Below, in pieces: positions 1 through 13,004 of a DNA stretch of 64,000 nucleotides. Position numbers and translations under genes: made by a program. This DNA comes from Micromonospora sp. ATCC 39149 (GTDB taxonomy: Bacteria; Actinomycetota; Actinomycetes; Mycobacteriales; Micromonosporaceae), in NCBI RefSeq assembly GCF_000158815.1, contig NZ_GG657738.1, positions 5,208,756-5,272,755 on the forward strand, in the 5' to 3' direction. Numbering within the stretch: the stretch's first letter is position 1; each line of letters opens with the position of its first letter. The notes beneath the pieces were generated by a model, which saw only the letters and a list, made by a program, of their open reading frames with translations, was not told where the DNA came from and did not search any database.

Positions 1-990
1 TTCGTCGTCGAGGAGACCACAGCGGTGCCGCCCGGTCCCGGCGAGGTACGCATCGACGTCGCGTACACCGGCATCTGCGGCACCGACCTGCACATCGCGC
101 ACGGGGCGATGGATCAGCGGGTCCGCGTGCCGGCGGTGATCGGCCACGAGATGTCCGGCCGCGTCGCCGAGGTCGGCGCGGGCGTCGACGGTCACCGCGT
201 GGGCGAACCGGTGACCGTCATGCCGCTGGACTGGTGCGGCGAGTGCCCCGCCTGCCGCGCCGGCCACACCCACATCTGCCACCGGCTCAACTTCGTCGGC
301 ATCGATTCGCCCGGCTCGATGCAGCGCTCCTGGACGGTGCCCGCGCGGATCCTGGTGCCGCTGCCTGAGGAGCTGCCCCTGGCACACGCCGCGTTGGTCG
401 AGCCGACGGCGGTGGCCGTGCACGACGTGCGGCGCTCCCGGCTCGTCGCCGGCGAACACGCGGTGGTCATCGGCGCGGGCCCGGTCGGCCTGCTCATCGG
501 CACGGTCGCCCAGGCGGCCGGCGCCGTGGTGACCGTGCTCGAACTCGACCCCCGCCGCCGTCAGCTCGCCGCCGACCTCGGGCTCTGCACCGTGGACCCG
601 GCGGTGGTCGAGGTCACGTCGTTCGTCCGGGACGCCACCGGGGGAGCGGGCGCCGACGTGGTGTTCGAGGTGTCCGGCTCGGCCGCGGGGGTCCGCACCG
701 CGACCGACCTGCTCGCCGTACGTGGGCGGCTCGTCATGGTGGCGATCCATTCCACCCCGCGCGAGGTGGACCTGCACCGGATCTTCTGGCGCGAGCTGGA
801 GATGATCGGCGTGCGGGTGTACGAGCACCAGGACTACGCCGAGGCGGTCCGCCTGGTGCACGGCGGGCAGGTGCCCGCCGAGCGGCTCATCACCCGGATC
901 GTGCCGCTGACCGAGGTGGCGCGGGCGTTTGAGGCGCTCGCCGCCGGCGGTGACGTGAAGGTGCTCGTCGACTGTGGAGGGGACGCGTGA
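1..990 (+). CDS. Zinc-dependent medium-chain dehydrogenase (idonate/sorbitol dehydrogenase-like), 5' end missing
   Basis: The reading frame is open from base 1, so the true start lies upstream and roughly the first 10-20 residues are lost. Visible motifs are those of the zinc MDR family: a catalytic-zinc Cys in CGTD, a GHE motif, the four-Cys structural zinc loop (CGECPACRAGHTHIC) and a Rossmann motif GAGPVGLL. The family oxidises a sugar alcohol or aldonate hydroxyl with NAD(P). The exact substrate cannot be read from the sequence. The last four bases overlap the start of kduD, so the two are translationally coupled. That neighbour makes a uronate, idonate or gluconate-type substrate likely (inference). 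Confidence 0.85.
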   Translation, partial: FVVEETTAVPPGPGEVRIDVAYTGICGTDLHIAHGAMDQRVRVPAVIGHEMSGRVAEVGAGVDGHRVGEPVTVMPLDWCGECPACRAGHTHICHRLNFVGIDSPGSMQRSWTVPARILVPLPEELPLAHAALVEPTAVAVHDVRRSRLVAGEHAVVIGAGPVGLLIGTVAQAAGAVVTVLELDPRRRQLAADLGLCTVDPAVVEVTSFVRDATGGAGADVVFEVSGSAAGVRTATDLLAVRGRLVMVAIHSTPREVDLHRIFWRELEMIGVRVYEHQDYAEAVRLVHGGQVPAERLITRIVPLTEVARAFEALAAGGDVKVLVDCGGDA

Positions 991-1748
991 ACCCGTTCGA
1001 CCTGAGCGGCCGGCTGGCCGTGGTGACCGGCTGCCGGCGTGGCATCGGCCTGGCGATGGCCGAGGCCCTGGCGGCGGCGGGCGCCGACGTGATCGGCGTG
1101 AGCGCCGCGCTGGAGGACACCGGCAGCGAGGTCGCGGAGCGGGTGGCGGCCCACGGCCGCTCCTTCGTCCCGTACCGGGCGGACCTGTCCGACCGGGCCG
1201 CCGTCCGCGCGCTGGCCGGGTGGCTCGGCGAGCGCGAACGGCCCGTCGACATCCTCGTCAACAATGCCGGCACGATCCGCCGCGCCCCGGCCGCCGAGCA
1301 CACCGACGAGGACTGGGACCACGTGCTGGAGGTCGATCTCACCGCCCCGTTCGTGCTCGCCCGCGAGATCGGCCGGGACATGGTCCGGCGGGGCAGCGGG
1401 AAAATCATCTTCACCGCGTCGATGCTGAGCTTCCAGGGCGGCGTGACCGTGCCCGGCTACGCCGCCGCGAAGTCCGGCGTCGCCGGGCTGACCCGGGCGC
1501 TGGCCAACGAGTGGGCGCGGCACGGTGTCAACGTCAACGCGATCGCGCCGGGCTACATCGGCACGGACAACACCCAGGCGCTGCGGGAGCAGCCGGAGCG
1601 GAACCGGGCCATCCTGGAGCGGATCCCGGCCGGCCGCTGGGGTCGACCCGACGACCTCGCCGGGGTCACCGTCTTCCTCGCCTCCGATGCGGCGGCCTAC
1701 GTGCACGGCACGATCATCCCGGTCGACGGTGGTTGGCTCGGCCGCTGA
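987..1748 (+). CDS. kduD: 2-dehydro-3-deoxy-D-gluconate 5-dehydrogenase (SDR family)
   Basis: A 253-residue classical short-chain dehydrogenase. It has the TGxxxGIG cofactor motif near residue 15, NNAG, catalytic Ser145, Tyr158 and Lys162, and the C-terminal VDGGW. The segments ASMLSFQGG and RIPAGRWG are characteristic of KduD rather than of SDRs at large. KduD interconverts 2,5-diketo-3-deoxygluconate and 2-keto-3-deoxygluconate in pectin/uronate breakdown. The GTG start overlaps the stop of the upstream dehydrogenase by four bases (GTGA). A secreted pectate lyase at 42.1 kb fits this pathway. The exact substrate is inferred by similarity from memory. Confidence 0.85.
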   Translation: MNPFDLSGRLAVVTGCRRGIGLAMAEALAAAGADVIGVSAALEDTGSEVAERVAAHGRSFVPYRADLSDRAAVRALAGWLGERERPVDILVNNAGTIRRAPAAEHTDEDWDHVLEVDLTAPFVLAREIGRDMVRRGSGKIIFTASMLSFQGGVTVPGYAAAKSGVAGLTRALANEWARHGVNVNAIAPGYIGTDNTQALREQPERNRAILERIPAGRWGRPDDLAGVTVFLASDAAAYVHGTIIPVDGGWLGR

Positions 1749-1963
1749 GTAGCGGGGCCGAACCAGGCGGGCAGCGCGCGGACCGGATCCCACCTGCCGG
1801 TGCGCATTCCGGCCCGCTGCACGTGGGCGAGCCGGGCGCGGGGTGCCCGTGGCGGTGGACCGTGGCGCCGTGGTTCGCGGGGCGCACGCGTTTCGGCGTG
1901 TGCGCGGCCGAGGCGGCGTGGGACGGCGCGCGGTGACCGCCGAACCGGCGAGCCAGCCCCTCG

Positions 1964-2000
1964 TTGACAGCAAACATCACACGTATTACGTTAACGTTAA
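1964..2000 (+). promoter_or_regulatory. Promoter with overlapping LacI-type palindrome
   Basis: TTGACA at 1964-1969 and TACGTT at 1987-1992 are separated by 17 bases. The perfect palindrome TTAACGTTAA at 1991-2000 overlaps the -10 and would block RNA polymerase if bound. Its form (CG centre, AT-rich arms) suits a LacI-family sugar regulator. The next supported start is at 2285, leaving a leader of about 285 bases. The rest of 1749-2284 shows no gene I can support. Confidence 0.55.
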
Positions 2001-2284
2001 TCGATGTAAAGAGACTGCCTTCCCGGGTGGCGGGGGCCAACCAGCAGCGGGGATCGGGAGCTGACCCGCTGACCGGGGCCCATTCGGTCCGGACGCAAAC
2101 CGGAGGGCGGGCCCGGCAGGCAACGAATCGGTCCGGTGGCGGGCAGCCGGCCAGTCGGCACACTGCCCGTCGGCGACGGTACCTGGTGACTCCGCGTCGC
2201 CTGCGCCGTTCTCATCCGTACCGCGGGTCGGTCGCATCCCCGGGGCCTACCCGCCGCATGCCTGATCCCAGAAGGAGATGCCCC

Positions 2285-3658
2285 ATGTTGAGACATCGGC
2301 TCGTCGTCGGTGCTGTGGCGGGCGCGGCAGCGCTCGTCCTCGCGGTCGGCGGCGCGGCGATCGCCGCCGGAGCCGGCCCGGTCGCGTACGCGAAGGATGT
2401 CACTCCTCTCGCGGCGACCGCCGGGTGCGGCCAGGCCCCGACGTTGACCAGCGGCACGCGCACGATCTCCAGCGGCGGCCAGAACCGTTCGTTCATCCTG
2501 CGGATCCCCGACAACTACGACCGCAACCGCCCCTACCGGTTGATCTTCGCGTTCCACTGGAACGGCGGCACCGCCAACGAGGTCGACTCGGGCGGCACCA
2601 GCGGATACCCCTGGTCCTACTACGGGCTCCGGGCGCTGTCGAACAACTCGGCGATCTTCGTCGCGCCCCAGGGCATCGGCAACGGCTGGGCGAACACCAG
2701 CGGCCGGGACCTCACCTTCGTCGACGACATGATGAGGCAGATCGAAGCAGGTCTGTGCGTCGACACCACGCAACGCTTCGCCATGGGCTTCAGCTACGGC
2801 GGCGGCATGAGCTACGCCATCGCCTGCGCCCGGGCGACGGTCTTCCGCGCGGTCGCGGTCTACGCCGGCGCGGAGCTGAGCGGTTGCAGCGGCGGCACCC
2901 AACCCATCGCGTACATCGGCATCCACGGTCTCCGGGACAACGTCATCCCGATCTCGACCGGACGGTCGCTGCGCGATCGGTTCGTCAGGAACAACGGCTG
3001 CACCCCGCAGAACCCGCCGGAGCCGGCGCCGGGCAGCCTCACGCACACCCTCACCTACTACTCGGGATGCCGGGCCGGCTACCCGGTGGCCTGGGCGCCG
3101 TTCGACGGCCCGCACGCCCCCAACGCCGTGGACGGCTCCGCCGACCCCTTCGCGCCCGGCGAGAACTCCTGGACCAGGCCCGTGGTGTGGAGCTTCTTCA
3201 CCCAGTTCGACGGCACCACCCCGCCGACCCCCACGCCGACCCCCACGGTGACCCCCACCGGCGGGCCCCAGCAGGGCAAGCAGATCGTGGGCGGCCAGTC
3301 CGGGCGCTGCGTCGACGTGCCCAACGGCAGCACCACCAACGGCGTCCAGACGCAGCTGTGGGACTGCACCGGCGTCACCGCCCAACGCTGGACCCTCACC
3401 GCGAGCAGGCAACTCCAGGTGTACGGCAGCAAGTGCCTCGACGCCAGCGGCGCGGGCACCAGCAACGGCACCCAGGTGATCATCTGGGACTGCCACGGCG
3501 GTGCCAACCAGCAGTGGAACGTCAACGCCAACGGCACCATCACCAACGCCCAGTCCGGGCTCTGCCTGGACGCCAACGCCGCAGGCACCGCCAACGGCAC
3601 CAAGCTCATTCTCTGGTCCTGCAACGGCGGCGCCAACCAGCAGTGGAGCCTGCGCTGA
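2285..3658 (+). CDS. Secreted CE1/PHB-depolymerase-type esterase with C-terminal ricin-type (CBM13) domain
   Basis: 457 residues from an ATG preceded by AGAAGGAG. An N-terminal signal peptide (basic MLRHR then a hydrophobic stretch) is followed by an alpha/beta-hydrolase domain of the polyhydroxybutyrate depolymerase/feruloyl-esterase class. The nucleophile is Ser170 in GFSYGG; an acid is probably in the DNVIP segment and a His in DGPHAP. A Pro/Thr linker near residues 310-325 leads to a ricin-type lectin domain (about 330-457) with repeated QxW motifs (QRW, QQW, QQW). The enzyme is probably exported to cleave ester side chains of plant polysaccharide, the lectin domain binding the polymer. 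Polyester hydrolysis is an alternative. A longer open frame upstream lacks any start signal. Confidence 0.88.
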   Translation: MLRHRLVVGAVAGAAALVLAVGGAAIAAGAGPVAYAKDVTPLAATAGCGQAPTLTSGTRTISSGGQNRSFILRIPDNYDRNRPYRLIFAFHWNGGTANEVDSGGTSGYPWSYYGLRALSNNSAIFVAPQGIGNGWANTSGRDLTFVDDMMRQIEAGLCVDTTQRFAMGFSYGGGMSYAIACARATVFRAVAVYAGAELSGCSGGTQPIAYIGIHGLRDNVIPISTGRSLRDRFVRNNGCTPQNPPEPAPGSLTHTLTYYSGCRAGYPVAWAPFDGPHAPNAVDGSADPFAPGENSWTRPVVWSFFTQFDGTTPPTPTPTPTVTPTGGPQQGKQIVGGQSGRCVDVPNGSTTNGVQTQLWDCTGVTAQRWTLTASRQLQVYGSKCLDASGAGTSNGTQVIIWDCHGGANQQWNVNANGTITNAQSGLCLDANAAGTANGTKLILWSCNGGANQQWSLR

Positions 3659-3725
3659 TCCGCGACCTTCTCCGTCACCGTCCCGCCGGGACGCCCCTCG
3701 GGCGTATCCCCCGTTGACGGCGGTC

Positions 3726-3751
3726 GGCCCGGCGTCTCGACCCGCCGGGCC
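3726..3751. terminator. Hairpin between convergent genes
   Basis: GGCCCGGC (3726-3733) and GCCGGGCC (3744-3751) form an 8-bp stem with a 10-base loop, between the convergent esterase and lhr. There is no U-tract. Confidence 0.45.
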
Positions 3752-3799
3752 GGCCGCGTCAGCTTCCCGGTTGCTCGCGTCGCCACCGCCGGGCAGCGG

Positions 3800-8491
<4,692 letters not shown>

Positions 8492-8567
8492 CCGCGTGGG
8501 CCGGACCGCCGGGCCGGTCCGGAGCCGTCCCGCTGGTCGGGTTAGGGATGAAATGAGAGCTTGCTCC

Positions 8568-8584
8568 GTTAAGCCTTACTTAAC
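8568..8584. promoter_or_regulatory. Inverted repeat in the divergent lhr / 8646 region
   Basis: GTTAAG (8568-8573) and CTTAAC (8579-8584) are perfect inverted arms with a 5-base spacer, in an AT-richer patch (about 8540-8630) between the divergent lhr and the small gene at 8646. It looks like a dimeric regulator site; the regulator is unknown. Confidence 0.4.
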
Positions 8585-8645
8585 TGCTTGCTTCCATGCC
8601 GCAACCTAAAGTAACTTCACCGCAGCGAGTTGTGAAGGAGGTCGG

Positions 8646-8993
8646 ATGGCCGTCGAGGAGCAAGGCGCCGGGCCGGGCACCGACGTGCTCATCCGCAAGG
8701 TCGACAGCCATCTTGCCGCACTCCGCGCCGGGCTGCACGGCCCCGAGCTGGAGCTCGCCGAACGGCTCGCGGCCTGCCTGCGCGAGCTGGTCCGCGAGAC
8801 CGCCCAGTCCAGCGCCGCCGACCGGGGGCAGGTCCGCGCCGCCGTGCACTTCTTCGTCCTGCGCCGGGAGAGCCGGGGGCGACTGCTCTCCGTGCGTTCC
8901 CTCGCCGCCGCCCAGCGCGTGGTCAACAAGGTCGTCCTCCAGCTCGACCGCCCCGACCTGCTCGTGGAGAACCGCCGCGACCTGTTGGTGTGA
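8646..8993 (+). CDS. Conserved hypothetical protein, 115 aa
   Basis: I do not recognise the family. The ATG start has a good ribosome site (GAAGGAGG) six bases upstream. The product is a charged, mostly helical, soluble protein with no signal peptide or membrane segment. The C-terminal half carries a VVNKVVLQLDRPDLLVENRRDLLV-type amphipathic stretch. It reads convergently with the MuiA-like gene, whose stop lies only five bases beyond. The divergent palindrome upstream suggests its own regulation. Codon use matches the neighbours, so the gene is likely real, of unknown function. Confidence 0.7.
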   Translation: MAVEEQGAGPGTDVLIRKVDSHLAALRAGLHGPELELAERLAACLRELVRETAQSSAADRGQVRAAVHFFVLRRESRGRLLSVRSLAAAQRVVNKVVLQLDRPDLLVENRRDLLV

Positions 8994-8998
8994 AACCG

Positions 8999-10591
8999 TC
9001 ACTCCCGCCAGCCGGCCAGCTCGACCCCCTTGGCGAGTTCGACCCGGAAGCCCATGGTGATCTCGCCGCTCGCCCCCGGTTCGAGCCGCAACCGCCAGGT
9101 CAGCTCGCCCAGCTCGGTGCGCTCGTCCGGCGGCGGGGCGAGGGTGGCCTCCCGGACGACCACCGACTCGTCGCGGGACACCGGCAGTTGGTCGCGTACC
9201 TCCACGGTCGCGGGCCGGGGCGTGTGGTTGGCCACGCTGATCCGGTACTCCACGTCCCGCCGTCGGGTCGAGCCGAGCGTGGCCCGGGCGTCGGCACGGC
9301 GGCCCAGCTTCCGTTCCACCCGTACCCGATCGTCCACCCCGAGCGCCAGCTCGGTCTCCTCGCCGGGCGCCCATGTCGGCAGCCGGGTCGCGGCGACGAA
9401 ATCGGCGCCGTGGAAGACCGCCGCCGGGCCGGGGAGCAGCGTGTGTGCCGAGGTGTTGCGGACCGTGGCCCGCAGGTGCGCCTCGGCCGCGCGGACCGGC
9501 ACGGTCACGTGGTCCAGCCGGGCGGGCAGCTCCAGCACGGCGATGGTGGCCCGGTACGCGCTGCCGTCAGCCGGCACCGCGACCGGGCGGGCCGGCCGGT
9601 AGGTGGCCGCGCTGACCCCCTGCTCGACCCTGGCCACGCTCTGCCGCACCTTGGGCTGAGGCACGCCGGTCCGGGCCGACCCACCGACCGCGTCGGCCGC
9701 CGCCCCGGAAGGCGGCGCGGGCGCCGGCACCGCGCCGAAGCTCGCCGCCGGCATGGCCGCCCGCGGCATCGGCCGGACCCGGTCGAGATACCAGGTCGAC
9801 AGCTCGGGTACGCCGGTCGCCGCCGCCGGACGGGCCGTCGAGAGCTGGAGTACGCACTCCGGCCAGTCCTCGCCGGTGTCCTGACTGACCAGGCCGAACC
9901 AGGTCACGGTCACGGTGTCGTCGACCAGCCGCAGGTCGTAGGAAGGCTGCCAGCGGGCCCCGTCGACCAGGTAGGTCAGCTCCAGGTCCAGCTCGGCGTC
10001 GTCGACGTCCACCGACACGGTCACCTCGGCGGCCAACCGGTCCGGCTCCCGCTTGCCGCTCGCGGCCTCAAGCTGCCGTTGCACGACCGCCAGTTCCTCG
10101 GTCAGCTCCGTCCGCCGCCGGGTCAACCCGCGTCGGCGGCCGTGCGAGTCGGCGAGCTGGCCGGCCACCGAGTCGGTGAAGGTGACCACGTCGGCCGGCT
10201 CGGCGTCACCGGCGGCGAGCGCGCGGGCGTACGTGCCGCCGGCCCGCTCGGCGAGCCCGGCGAGGAACTGCCCCCGCTGCGCCTCGATCCCGTACGCGTC
10301 GTCGACCTCGGCCAGCTCGTCGGCCAGTTCCCGGCTCCGCTGCTCCCACTCGCGGATCTGCCCGTCGGCGCTGCGTGCCTGCCGCCACGTGGTCACGTCC
10401 ACGCCGAGCACGGTGGCCGCGCCCCGGCCGCCGACCCGCAGCGAGTCCCGCCGCAGCCCCAGCGGCAACGGCGCGACGCGTACCCGGTGCTCACCGGCGG
10501 CCAGTCGGGCGCTGCCGCGGCGGGTGACCCGGGCCCGGTCCGGATAGACGGTGACGCCGACGACGGGTGCTTCGATCTCCACTGCCCTCAC
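8999..10591 (-). CDS. MuiA-like DUF4140/DUF4139 protein
   Basis: 530 residues from a GTG at 10591 (VRAVEIEAPVVGVTVYPD). An in-frame extension to 10744 exists but is low in conserved character. The N-terminal part (about residues 10-110) is a DUF4140-like beta domain that begins with the family-typical VTVYPDRARVTR. A coiled-coil-like helical segment (about 95-200) follows, then a DUF4139 domain with YLVDGARWQPSYDLR and VSQDTGEDW. The family is named after a mucoidy inhibitor and its molecular role is poorly defined. No signal peptide is evident. A Pro/Ala-rich insert lies near residues 290-330. The gene is not clearly in an operon. Confidence 0.75.
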   Translation of the reverse strand: MRAVEIEAPVVGVTVYPDRARVTRRGSARLAAGEHRVRVAPLPLGLRRDSLRVGGRGAATVLGVDVTTWRQARSADGQIREWEQRSRELADELAEVDDAYGIEAQRGQFLAGLAERAGGTYARALAAGDAEPADVVTFTDSVAGQLADSHGRRRGLTRRRTELTEELAVVQRQLEAASGKREPDRLAAEVTVSVDVDDAELDLELTYLVDGARWQPSYDLRLVDDTVTVTWFGLVSQDTGEDWPECVLQLSTARPAAATGVPELSTWYLDRVRPMPRAAMPAASFGAVPAPAPPSGAAADAVGGSARTGVPQPKVRQSVARVEQGVSAATYRPARPVAVPADGSAYRATIAVLELPARLDHVTVPVRAAEAHLRATVRNTSAHTLLPGPAAVFHGADFVAATRLPTWAPGEETELALGVDDRVRVERKLGRRADARATLGSTRRRDVEYRISVANHTPRPATVEVRDQLPVSRDESVVVREATLAPPPDERTELGELTWRLRLEPGASGEITMGFRVELAKGVELAGWRE

Positions 10592-10889
10592 GGCGGCGAC
10601 GATAGCCGGACCGTGCTCGTGCTCCCGACCCTTTGGACCGGCTGCGGGGCGGGCGGTCCGGTGCAGCGAGTCGACCCGCGATGTCGTCGGAGGAGTCGTT
10701 CTCCGGACACTGTTATTGCTAGAAAAGCCCATAGAGCCCACCAATCGGACGGGCGCTGACCGTCCTGCTTGTCCACCGCCGCCATGATGCTTACGTCACC
10801 CGGCGCCGTCCTGACAGGTCGTGACGACACGCGGTGAAGACCGGTTCGCGTTCCACGGGGTACGCCAGGAAAGAGCGGGGCTACGTCAA

Positions 10890-12035
10890 GTGCGGGCACT
10901 GAAGCGCGGAATGGCCTTACTCGTCGTCATCGCGGCCCTGCCGATTGCGGCATGCGACAGCCCGCAAGCCGATTCGGGGGATTCCACTCCAGAGCCGCGG
11001 GGCGCCTACGTCGTCACGACCGACTGGTCGCAGGAGGGGGCGACCCTGAAGGGCGTCTCCGTCGGCGCGGTCGTCGCGGTCACGGTCGACGTCTCGGGCC
11101 TCGATGTCGATCTCGACTGCGCCCGGAGGTTGGCGTACCGGAAAGTGGAGGAGGTGCGCTGGCAACTGCTGCGGCAGGGCTGTGCCGAGATCACCGGTCC
11201 GGCCGGGGACGAGGAGGAGAAGGCGGCGCAGGAGGCCGCCGTCCGGGACGGACTGGGCCGGTGGGACCCCGGCCTCTGGGCGCGGACGACTCGTTGGTTC
11301 ACGGAGCACTGGCAGGTCGTCAAGGACGTCTTTGGATTCGTCGTCAGCATCCTCGGGCTGGGCTTCGTCACCGCCTTCATCGGCAGGATGTGGGCCAAGC
11401 GCTACGAGAAGCGCATCCACGTCGTGCTGTTGGGCTCGCCGGGTTCCGGCAAGACGCAGCTCTGGCGGAAGTGGAAGGACGACAGCGCTCCCTTCGCGGA
11501 CTCCCGACCGACCGTCGGGGTGGCGCGGACCCCGGCCTTGGAGCCGGTTCCGTACGGGAAGTACACGCTGATCCCGCGCATCACCGACACGGCCGGAAGT
11601 GAGCCGTGGGAGATCCGGAACCAGCTGAACCAGTCGCCGCGCCGAGCCAAGCGCGTCCTCGTCTTCGTGCTGGCTCCCCGCGCGGACAACGCGGCCGGGG
11701 TCGGGGCGGGCTTCGATCCCCGCTACGTTGCCGAACAGAAGGGGTACGCCAGCGTGCCGCGTGCGGTGCTCGGAGATCGCAGGCTGAACCGAAAGCTGGA
11801 CCTGGTGATCGTCTTCGGTACCAAGTTCGACCTACTGTCGAACAGTTCCCCGGAGGATTCCAGCGCCAAGGGCATCCGGGATCAGTTCGACAGCCAGTTC
11901 CAGGAGCACCGCAACCTGATCGAGGGCATCTGCAAGAAGAACAGGATTCCCTTCGTCTGGATCGTGGGGAGCGCCAAGACCGGGTGGGGCGTGCAGCAAA
12001 TCCGCGAGAGCATCCGGAAGGTGGTCATGTCGTGA
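10890..12035 (+). CDS. Membrane-anchored Ras-like GTPase with lipoprotein-type N-terminus
   Basis: 381 residues from GTG 10890 (10821 and 10911 are alternative starts). A basic-hydrophobic leader ends in the lipobox IAAC. About 110 mostly acidic residues then precede one membrane helix (about residues 146-170, SILGLGFVTAFIG). The cytoplasmic half is a GTPase with every signature: G1 GSPGSGKT (182-189), a G2-like TVGV, G3 DTAG (from 233), G4 TKFD (311-314) and G5 SAK (361-363). If the Cys is lipidated, an extracytoplasmic sensor would be joined through the membrane to a GTPase switch (inference). The gene overlaps the next by four bases, so the two products are probably partners. I know no named family with this layout. 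A defence or signalling role is possible but unproven. Confidence 0.8.
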   Translation: MRALKRGMALLVVIAALPIAACDSPQADSGDSTPEPRGAYVVTTDWSQEGATLKGVSVGAVVAVTVDVSGLDVDLDCARRLAYRKVEEVRWQLLRQGCAEITGPAGDEEEKAAQEAAVRDGLGRWDPGLWARTTRWFTEHWQVVKDVFGFVVSILGLGFVTAFIGRMWAKRYEKRIHVVLLGSPGSGKTQLWRKWKDDSAPFADSRPTVGVARTPALEPVPYGKYTLIPRITDTAGSEPWEIRNQLNQSPRRAKRVLVFVLAPRADNAAGVGAGFDPRYVAEQKGYASVPRAVLGDRRLNRKLDLVIVFGTKFDLLSNSSPEDSSAKGIRDQFDSQFQEHRNLIEGICKKNRIPFVWIVGSAKTGWGVQQIRESIRKVVMS

Positions 12036-12853
12036 GCGTTCGGACGCTGTTCGCCGGCTCAGCCGGCGGGACGGGCGGCGGGCCGCCGTCGGTCGCGCCG
12101 CTCGTCTTCGGATTCATGCCCGGGGTCCAGCACGGGCTGGTGATCGGCGAGCTGGGCACCCTCTCCGAGGCCCAGAACCACCGGGTCCATGAGCTGGCGG
12201 GATTCCTCGCCGGCGAGGTGGGCGCGACGCGCCTGCCGGCCGGCGTCTCGTGCGGACTGGGAGGAGCCAGGCTCCTTCTGGTCAGCATCCCGGTCGAGGC
12301 GGTGGAGAGCGGCTCCGGCCGGGCGGGCCTCTGCGTGACCCTCGGCTTCGTCGTCTCGAGCCGGGCCGAGCCGGAGCTGTGGGTGCACATTCTCGCTGCC
12401 ATGGTCGCGGCCGTCGCCCGGTCGTGCGCGGTGACGCGGCCCGGTACTCGGAGGGCCGCCGACGCGCTGGCTAACCGGCTACAGGGCCCGGACGGCGACG
12501 CGGTCCGACGCGAGCTGGCACCGGCGCTGGCGGGGCTGGGCACGTTCTTCTCCGGTCTGATCGGCAAGCGGGTGGTCGGCGACGCCGCGCCCGCCCTCGG
12601 GGAATCGGGCCACGACCCCGCCTACCTGCTGGCGGAGCTCCTGGCGGCAGCCTTCCGGCACGGGGAGGGTGAGGTCGTCGCCAGGTACCTGCCATTCGGT
12701 GGCCTGCCGGGCCCTGGCTCGACGCAGTTCGCCGATGCCTCCCTGCTGCGCTTCTTCGCCGGCGGGGCGGTGGTGGGCGAGTACCTGCCCCCGGGATCTG
12801 GCGGTTCCGCCTCGGGTGGGATCAGGGGTGTGATCGGGAAGCTTCTCAGGTGA
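12032..12853 (+). CDS. Unknown protein coupled to the GTPase, 273 aa
   Basis: The GTG start overlaps the GTPase stop (GTGA), which fixes both ends and implies coupled translation. The product is Gly/Ala-rich and soluble with no signal peptide. Its N-terminal third has an alternating beta pattern (PLVFGFMPGVQHGLVIGEL, then RLLLVSIPVEAV and LCVTLGFVV). The middle and C-terminal parts are helical. I do not recognise any domain. Its position suggests an effector or regulator of the GTPase (inference). It could be compared with the GTPase-associated proteins of predicted conflict systems, but no motif from those is evident to me. Confidence 0.7.
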   Translation: MSVRTLFAGSAGGTGGGPPSVAPLVFGFMPGVQHGLVIGELGTLSEAQNHRVHELAGFLAGEVGATRLPAGVSCGLGGARLLLVSIPVEAVESGSGRAGLCVTLGFVVSSRAEPELWVHILAAMVAAVARSCAVTRPGTRRAADALANRLQGPDGDAVRRELAPALAGLGTFFSGLIGKRVVGDAAPALGESGHDPAYLLAELLAAAFRHGEGEVVARYLPFGGLPGPGSTQFADASLLRFFAGGAVVGEYLPPGSGGSASGGIRGVIGKLLR

Positions 12854-13004
12854 CCACGGGGCGTGGCCGGCGGACGCCAGCCGCGCACTGCCGCCAACTC
12901 CCGCGAATTCCGGTAAAACCGCCCGTCGGGCCGGAAACTGGCGTCTGATCGCTGTTAGGCGTCTCCCCTCGGGCGCGCTGCTGCCACCTCGACCGGGAGC
13001 GCGG

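Noticed and set aside
1964..2284. N-terminal extension of the secreted esterase frame
   Set aside because: It would bury the signal peptide, has promoter and operator sequence inside it, and the ATG at 2285 has an ideal ribosome site.
12032..12853. Assignment of the GTPase partner to a known GTPase-associated conflict protein
   Set aside because: No motif that I can name from such families is visible; kept as unknown.
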